Source: Leptolyngbya sp. SIO4C1
Lineage (GTDB): Bacteria > Cyanobacteriota > Cyanobacteriia > Phormidesmidales > Phormidesmidaceae
Reading direction: 5' to 3'
DNA length: 8,493 nt
NCBI GenBank assembly: GCA_010671975.1
Contig: JAAHIA010000212.1
Coordinates: 1 to 8,493 of the forward strand
Below, in pieces: positions 4,201 through 8,493 of this stretch (its first letter is position 1; each line of letters begins with the position of its first letter). The notes beneath the pieces were generated by a model. The model was not told the DNA's origin. It did not search any database and worked only from the letters and a program-made list of their open reading frames with translations. Both the position numbers and the translations under genes were made by a program.

Positions 4201-5610
4201 TCACTCCATCCGCCGCTCTGCTAGCTTTAGCAAAATCTCAGCGTGCACTTCTTTGGTGATGGGATAGAAAAACGCCAAAATCATGCCGCAGATTAGCAAC
4301 ACTAGCGGCACCGGTCCCATGAAGAAGCGGATGGCCCACAGCGCTGAGTCTGGCTGTAGAACTGCGTCTTTTTCAAAGCCTGAGGTTTCGAGCGCTACGC
4401 TGACGAAGAAAATGCCAACTGCCAGCCCGCCTTTTTGCAAGAGTGTCATAAAGGCGTAAAAGGCTCCCTCGCGGCGGCAGCCGGTATTGAGCTCATCTAG
4501 CTCAATGACATCGGGCAAAATTGACCAGGGCACGATATAGGCGGTCGCAACGCCAAAGCTGGCCAGTAGACAAAGTCCATACATCACGCCGAGCTGTCCA
4601 GGCTGTAGGAAAAAAAGGGCTAGCTGTACCCCAATCCACACGCCAGAGCCGAGAAAATACAGCCCTTTCTTACCAATGCGCTTGCTTAGCAGGCTGCAGA
4701 AAAACATCATGACGATGGCCGTGCCCTGCACCAGCAGCGCCGCTAGGAAGTAGTTGTCACCCCCCATCCAAAAGGTGACGTAGTAGGGAATGATGGTGGC
4801 GGTAATCTGCAGCGCCAGCCAGGAAAACAGATAGATACCGACGACGAACAGAAAAGGGCGGTTGCTAAAGACGATCTTGAGCTGCTGCCAGAAGGGTGTT
4901 TCATCGATGTCGGCCTGTTCATTGAGCGAGCGGCCGCGATATTTGGCCTGCTGCTGGGTGTGCCGATAGGTACCCAGCACACACCAGTAGATAGCACCAA
5001 TAGAGATCAGCCCGCCCAGCGCACCCAGCACCTGATACTGCCGCGCCGGATCGCTTACCACCTCGCTCACGCCGAGGCCCACCGCCAGAATCAGCACCGC
5101 CCCCGTCAGCGAAAAGGCAAGCCGAAATGAGGTCAGCTCGGTGCGCTCATCGTAGTCCTGCGTCATTTCGGCGGTGAGGACGCTGTAGGGCAAATTGGTG
5201 GTGGTAAAAAAGATCTGAAAAGCGACGGAAATTAGGACGTAGTACCAAAACTTGGCCGCTGGCGTGGTAGCAAAGCCGGGCACAATCCAGTTGAAAAAGA
5301 AGGCAATGCCAAAGGGAACGCCGGTCAGAAAAATCCAAGGGTAGCGGCGACCCCATCGGGTGCGAGTGCGATCGCTCAGCATGCCCACAATCGGATCGTT
5401 GACGCCGTCCCAAATTTTGCCAATCAGCAAGACGGTGCCTGCTGTAATTGGCTCTAGCCCGGCCACATTTGTCAGAAAAATTAGAAATGAAAAGGCCAAC
5501 AGGTTAGACGTGAGGCCAGCGCCAAGATCGCCTGCACCGTAGGCCAGCTTGGTCGCTAAGGTTAGCTTAGGCTTCGGTACAGATGCCGGCGACAGCTCAG
5601 AATTTTCCAT
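4201..5610 (-). CDS. GPH-family (MelB-like) sugar:cation symporter
   Basis: 469-residue inner-membrane carrier with about 12 hydrophobic helices, of the glycoside-pentoside-hexuronide:cation symporter family within the major facilitator superfamily. After a short hydrophilic N-terminus, the first helix region carries YGAGDLGAGL. The diagnostic cation-site motif KIWDGVNDP (about residues 65-73) has both acidic residues that in MelB coordinate Na+ or H+, followed by the loop DRTRTRWGRRYPW. A cytoplasmic middle loop lies near 220-245. The substrate cannot be told from the sequence; a sugar or glycoside is the family expectation. The ATG at 5610 has AGGGGA upstream. A TTG codon directly before it (5613) is a less likely start. 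The gene stands alone and is divergent from the phosphoribosyltransferase, so a role in purine transport is not supported by family membership. Confidence 0.94.
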   Translation of the reverse strand: MENSELSPASVPKPKLTLATKLAYGAGDLGAGLTSNLLAFSFLIFLTNVAGLEPITAGTVLLIGKIWDGVNDPIVGMLSDRTRTRWGRRYPWIFLTGVPFGIAFFFNWIVPGFATTPAAKFWYYVLISVAFQIFFTTTNLPYSVLTAEMTQDYDERTELTSFRLAFSLTGAVLILAVGLGVSEVVSDPARQYQVLGALGGLISIGAIYWCVLGTYRHTQQQAKYRGRSLNEQADIDETPFWQQLKIVFSNRPFLFVVGIYLFSWLALQITATIIPYYVTFWMGGDNYFLAALLVQGTAIVMMFFCSLLSKRIGKKGLYFLGSGVWIGVQLALFFLQPGQLGVMYGLCLLASFGVATAYIVPWSILPDVIELDELNTGCRREGAFYAFMTLLQKGGLAVGIFFVSVALETSGFEKDAVLQPDSALWAIRFFMGPVPLVLLICGMILAFFYPITKEVHAEILLKLAERRME

Positions 5611-5685
5611 CAATCCCCTATAAAATAAAGATTTCCAGCGGCAGTGTGACCTTATTATTGCCCTATTCGGGTGCTTCGCGTGACT
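5611..5685. promoter_or_regulatory. Divergent promoter region, transporter / phosphoribosyltransferase
   Basis: The 75-bp spacer between the two divergent starts must contain both promoters. It has AT-rich patches that could serve as -10 boxes: TATAAA (5619-5624) and TATTAT (5653-5658), both read on the plus strand. No convincing -35 boxes pair with them. A TGTGAC hexamer lies at 5645-5650. AGGGGA on the minus strand (5619-5614) is the transporter ribosome site. Exact start sites cannot be assigned. Confidence 0.4.
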
Positions 5686-6213
5686 ATGTCAGATTTATAT
5701 ATTTCTTGGACGGACTATCACCGCCTGATTGATCAGCTAGCGCTGCAGGTGCACCGCTCAGGCTGGCAGTTTAATCAGATTGTCTGTTTGGCCAAAGGCG
5801 GCCTGCGCATTGGCGACCTGTTCTGCCGCCTGTTCGATCAGCCGCTGGCAATTTTGTCGACTGCATCCTACGGCGGTGAGGGCAATCGAGTGCGCGGCTC
5901 GATCACCTTCTCACGCGATCTGAGTATGACCACGGCCAACCTAGGCAGCCGCGTCCTGCTGGTCGATGACCTGGTCGACTCGGGCGAAAGCCTCAGACGC
6001 AGCATCCTCTGGCTGCAGCATCGCTACGGCTTTTACATCGATGAAATTCGCACGGCTGTACTCTGGCACAAAGCCTGCTCGGTGATCAAGCCTGACTACT
6101 GCGTGCAGCATTTAGCCGACAATCCTTGGATTCATCAGCCGTTTGAAAAATATGAAACCATGAGCGCAGAAGCGCTGGCTGCTGAGTATTGCGAAGCGGT
6201 GACGGCAGAATAG
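5686..6213 (+). CDS. Type I phosphoribosyltransferase (purine salvage type)
   Basis: 175-residue cytosolic protein with the PRPP-binding signature of type I phosphoribosyltransferases, RVLLVDDLVDSGESL (about 89-103), preceded by the pyrophosphate-loop-like AKGGLRIGD (36-44) and a flexible-loop region near 60-80. It resembles the predicted xanthine/guanine or hypoxanthine phosphoribosyltransferase group (Gpt/COG2236 type), which turns free purine bases into nucleotides using PRPP. The base specificity is not visible. The ATG at 5686 is preferred because the conserved protein starts there; GTG at 5671 is in frame but has no ribosome site, and neither start has a strong one. With guanine deaminase in the same window, a purine-base salvage role is an attractive inference. 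A regulatory PRTase cannot be excluded. Confidence 0.88.
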   Translation: MSDLYISWTDYHRLIDQLALQVHRSGWQFNQIVCLAKGGLRIGDLFCRLFDQPLAILSTASYGGEGNRVRGSITFSRDLSMTTANLGSRVLLVDDLVDSGESLRRSILWLQHRYGFYIDEIRTAVLWHKACSVIKPDYCVQHLADNPWIHQPFEKYETMSAEALAAEYCEAVTAE

Positions 6214-6224
6214 GGCAGGCAAAT

Positions 6225-6255
6225 TTGTCACAGTTGGCCCGCGATGGCTTATAAT
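6225..6255 (+). promoter_or_regulatory. Promoter of the carboxypeptidase gene
   Basis: A perfect -10 box TATAAT (6250-6255) is preceded by TTGTCA (6225-6230), a -35 box with one mismatch, at a rather long 19-bp spacing. The predicted start near 6262 gives a leader of about 65 nt with GGAG (6317-6320) before the GTG. GTCACA (6227-6232) overlaps the -35 and could bind a regulator. Confidence 0.55.
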
Positions 6256-6327
6256 CCAAACGAAATTTTAGCGGTACCGTCTGCCAGCTGTTTCGTCCTT
6301 GCGCCCTAGCCTGTTTGGAGTTGACCA

Positions 6328-7122
6328 GTGGATCCTGTCGATCTAGACCCTTTGGTTCCGAGTCACCCTAGCGAAGATATTCCAGTAGCGCGACGAGAGC
6401 TGCTGAAAAATCAGCGAGTACCGCGCCGCGATCGCGCCTGGGTTTGGTGGCTGCTAGCCGCTGCTGGGCTAGTGAGCGCCGGCGGTTTCGCAGCCTGGGT
6501 CTTCTTTCGGCCAGTTTCTACTGCGCAGGAGACCGGGACGCAAGAGACTGGTGCTGCTGCTGCCGCCCCGCTGTCGTCTGACACCCTCACAGACACGCTA
6601 AGCACCTCCGCTGAAGATATTCCCACGCTGCTGGGCCACCGGCAGTATGCGCTAGCCAACCCGACTGAGCTGGTGCCATTTTCTAAAAATGTCGAGGTTA
6701 AGCTGCGACCGAGCGCCGCGCAGAAGCTAGAGGCAATGGTAGCTCAGGCCCAGGCCGAGGGTATTCAGCTAAAGGCAATTTCAGGCTTTCGCAGTTTAGA
6801 AGATCAGCACTACCTATTTTTTGACCGACAGGCCGAGCTGGCCCAAACCCCCACCGTCCGCGCCGAAGTTAGCGCCCCGCCTGGCTACAGCGAGCATCAC
6901 ACCGGCTATGCCGTAGACCTGGGCGATGCCACCCAGCCTCAGACCCATTTAGAAGTTTCTTTTGAGCAAACGCCGGCCTTTGCCTGGCTGCAGAAAAATG
7001 CGGCCCGCTATGGCTTTGAGCTATCCTTTCCAAAAGACCATGCCGAGGGCCTTAGCTATGAACCCTGGCACTGGCGCTTCATCGGCGATCAGCAGAGCCT
7101 AGAGACCTTTTATAAGGAATAG
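6328..7122 (+). CDS. Membrane-anchored D-Ala-D-Ala carboxypeptidase, VanY type (M15B)
   Basis: 264 residues. A cytoplasmic, arginine-rich N-terminus (1-37) is followed by one transmembrane anchor (about 38-60) and an Ala/Thr-rich linker with a doubled QETG (61-95), then a periplasmic peptidase domain (about 100-260). Zinc-site motifs are complete: SEHHTGYAVD (188-197) gives ligands His190 and Asp197, and EPWH (245-248) gives the catalytic Glu245 and ligand His248. The SGFRSLEDQ segment (152-160) is also typical. The family trims the terminal D-Ala from peptidoglycan stem peptides, so this protein likely remodels the cell wall. In cyanobacteria VanY-like proteins are housekeeping and do not imply vancomycin resistance. 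The GTG at 6328 has GGAG 7 nt upstream. The protease gene follows after 52 bp and may share the transcript. Confidence 0.94.
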   Translation: MDPVDLDPLVPSHPSEDIPVARRELLKNQRVPRRDRAWVWWLLAAAGLVSAGGFAAWVFFRPVSTAQETGTQETGAAAAAPLSSDTLTDTLSTSAEDIPTLLGHRQYALANPTELVPFSKNVEVKLRPSAAQKLEAMVAQAQAEGIQLKAISGFRSLEDQHYLFFDRQAELAQTPTVRAEVSAPPGYSEHHTGYAVDLGDATQPQTHLEVSFEQTPAFAWLQKNAARYGFELSFPKDHAEGLSYEPWHWRFIGDQQSLETFYKE

Positions 7123-7174
7123 CCGCCGCTGAGCAAGGCCGAAGCGCCCCTTTTCGTTTCCTGCTTTCCCGTAG

Positions 7175-7864
7175 ATGAATCAAATTACCCTTAACCTGAT
7201 TGCTATCTCTGTTTTTTCCGTCACAATGCTGGCGCTGGTGGGGCCGCTGGTGCATATCTCACCGGAAGCGCTAGCGATCGCGACCGCAGGCGGGTTTGGC
7301 CTCGTCGCCATCGATCGCTTTGGCTGGGAGGGACGCGGCGGCAATCTGCTAATTGACTGGCTCTCGCAGAGCGATGCCGACTATCGCCAGCGAATTTTGC
7401 ATCACGAGGCCGGACACTTTCTGGTGGCCTATCTGCTGGGCGTCCCGATTGAGGCCTACACGCTTACGGCATGGGAAGCTTGGCGCTCGGGGCTGCCGGG
7501 CAGCGGCGGCGTCATCTTTAACGCAGACGAAATCGAAGCGGAAGTTGCTCAGGGAAAGCTCTCAGCCCAGCAGCTCGACCGCTACTGCAAGGTCTGGATG
7601 GCCGGTATTGCAGCTGAGCAGACGGTCTATGGCAAAGCGCAGGGCGGCAGCGACGATCGCCTCAAGCTGCAGGTGCTCTGGCAGCAGCTCGATCGGCCAG
7701 CGGCAGAGGCCCCGCTGAAGCAGCGCTGGGCTACGCTGCAGGCCAAAACCTTGATTGAAACCGAAGCCGATGCCTATCAGGCGCTGGTTGCGGCTATGTC
7801 AGAGCGAATGCCGGTTACCGCCTGCTGCCAGCTGATTGAGCAGCATCGCACAGCAGCGGCTTAG
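7175..7864 (+). CDS. Membrane protein with stand-alone FtsH-type (M41-like) metalloprotease domain
   Basis: 229 residues. Two hydrophobic N-terminal helices (about 5-25 and 31-47) are followed by a soluble domain with the zinc motif HEAGH (His77, Glu78, His81). Further on come AGIAAEQTVYG (143-153) and GGSDD (157-161), matching the FtsH segment that carries the third zinc ligand (the Asp of TGASND; here Asp161). The protein is thus an M41-like peptidase lacking the AAA+ ATPase that feeds substrates to FtsH, so it cannot unfold proteins alone. It may cut unfolded or membrane substrates, or work with a partner. The ATG at 7175 has no clear ribosome site, suggesting coupling to the carboxypeptidase 52 bp upstream. 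Its TAG (7862-7864) overlaps the stop of the convergent GGDEF gene. Function otherwise unknown. Confidence 0.88.
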   Translation: MNQITLNLIAISVFSVTMLALVGPLVHISPEALAIATAGGFGLVAIDRFGWEGRGGNLLIDWLSQSDADYRQRILHHEAGHFLVAYLLGVPIEAYTLTAWEAWRSGLPGSGGVIFNADEIEAEVAQGKLSAQQLDRYCKVWMAGIAAEQTVYGKAQGGSDDRLKLQVLWQQLDRPAAEAPLKQRWATLQAKTLIETEADAYQALVAAMSERMPVTACCQLIEQHRTAAA

Positions 7865-8493
7865 CCGCTGACCACCACCTGATTGCGCCCCCCGGTCTTG
7901 GCTTTCAAAAGACACTGATCGGCTCGATTCAGTAAGCTCTGCCCGCGCGGATCGTCTTCGGGACGCAGATTGGCAATGCCGATACTGACGCTAATTTTTA
8001 AGTTCAGCGCAGCGCTAACGCCGAAAGCGCGGTTGGCGATGAGGTTGCAGAGCCGCTGACCGATAAAATGCGCTTCGTCTACGTCGGTGTTGCTCAAAAT
8101 GACGACAAATTCTTCGCCGCCGTAGCGAAAGGGCGTGTCATAAAACCGCATGTTGCCGCGCAGCTGCTCAGCTAGCTGCTGCAGTACCTGATCGCCAATA
8201 ATATGACCGTAGCCATCGTTAATTTCTTTGAAGTAGTCAATATCAAGCATCATCAGGCAGAGTCCGAGCGAGCGACGGCGAGCGTGATGAATCTGACGCG
8301 GCAGCTCAATATCAAACGCGCGGCGGTTGCCTATCTGGGTTAAAGAATCGATCAGCGCAATGGTAGAAAGCCAGTCGTTGGTTTGAGCCAAATCGCGATA
8401 GAGGCGCGCGCGCCGCAGCCCAGACTTAACCTGCGCTTCCAGCAGCCGATCTAAAAGGAGGCTGAACTCCAGATTGCTTCTATCAGCCAGCAC
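7861..8493 (-). CDS. GGDEF diguanylate cyclase (N-terminus outside window)
   Basis: The visible 210 residues are the C-terminal end of a larger protein that condenses two GTP to the second messenger c-di-GMP. The frame is still open at the window edge, where the first codon GTG is probably an internal Val. A helical linker (about 1-45) precedes the GGDEF domain: DSLTQIGNRRAF (49-60), metal-site LDIDYFK with Asp84, NDGYGHIIGD, and the active-site GGEEF (125-129, bases 8121-8107). The inhibitory I-site RFYD (116-119) sits exactly five residues before GGEEF, so product feedback is expected. All catalytic residues are present, so the enzyme should be active. A sensory or receiver domain presumably lies upstream of the linker. 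The stop TAA (7863-7861) overlaps the convergent protease gene by 4 bp. Confidence 0.96.
   Translation of the reverse strand: MLADRSNLEFSLLLDRLLEAQVKSGLRRARLYRDLAQTNDWLSTIALIDSLTQIGNRRAFDIELPRQIHHARRRSLGLCLMMLDIDYFKEINDGYGHIIGDQVLQQLAEQLRGNMRFYDTPFRYGGEEFVVILSNTDVDEAHFIGQRLCNLIANRAFGVSAALNLKISVSIGIANLRPEDDPRGQSLLNRADQCLLKAKTGGRNQVVVSG

Noticed and set aside
4077..4259. 60-codon plus-strand frame in the spacer after 4020
   Set aside because: Starts at a TTG without a ribosome site, translates the pyrimidine tract into Ser/Leu/Phe-rich sequence and overlaps the transporter gene end.
6214..6240. GGGC...GCCC hairpin after the phosphoribosyltransferase
   Set aside because: Four-bp stem with a 19-nt loop and no T-run; it overlaps the promoter of the next gene and is no convincing terminator.
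6328..7122. Vancomycin-resistance cluster
   Set aside because: Only a VanY-type peptidase is present; no vanH/A/X or VanRS genes, and such peptidases are ordinary wall enzymes in cyanobacteria.
7353..7718. 121-codon plus-strand frame inside the M41-like gene
   Set aside because: Arg/Ser-rich out-of-frame shadow; the HEAGH frame clearly codes.

Overview
The window looks like chromosomal DNA of a cyanobacterium, probably a Leptolyngbya/Nodosilinea/Synechococcus-type lineage. The evidence is nine copies of the HIP1 octamer GCGATCGC spread over coding and non-coding DNA, a DUF2949 protein (a family known essentially from cyanobacteria) and a moderately GC-rich sequence. There are no insertion sequences, tRNAs, rRNAs, CRISPR arrays or phage genes. 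It reads as ordinary chromosomal housekeeping and accessory DNA.

Left part (1-3325) is purine catabolism. It holds the 3' part of guanine deaminase guaD (+), a small unknown gene (+), and a leftward group: DUF2949 gene, OHCU decarboxylase uraD, then a LysR-family regulator 9 bp behind uraD. GuaD feeds guanine into xanthine; UraD acts at the end of the urate-to-allantoin branch. The xanthine dehydrogenase, uricase and HIU hydrolase steps are not in the window. The LysR protein is a reasonable candidate regulator of this pathway (inference).

Middle part (3326-4200) is mostly non-coding and is the most interesting stretch. On the minus strand a strong intrinsic terminator (hairpin plus T7) has no protein gene directly in front of it. 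Just upstream of it lie three 17-bp repeats spaced 24-25 bp, each carrying a C/T-rich CTCCTC-like core, with small hairpins between them. I interpret this as a candidate small RNA of about 120 nt. Its motifs resemble the unpaired ACUCCUCACAC motif of the cyanobacterial sRNA Yfr1, but with three copies. The DUF2949 gene has its own likely promoter with two 9-bp tandem repeats 11 bp apart. An 88-residue unknown gene (+) and a repetitive-type palindrome follow.

Right part (4201-8493) holds a GPH-family sugar/cation symporter (-), a divergent type I phosphoribosyltransferase (+) that may belong to purine salvage, a membrane-anchored VanY-type D-Ala-D-Ala carboxypeptidase (+), a membrane protein with a stand-alone FtsH-type (M41) protease site but no AAA+ ATPase (+), and the C-terminal part of a GGDEF diguanylate cyclase (-). 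Two convergent gene pairs overlap by exactly 4 bp at their stop codons.
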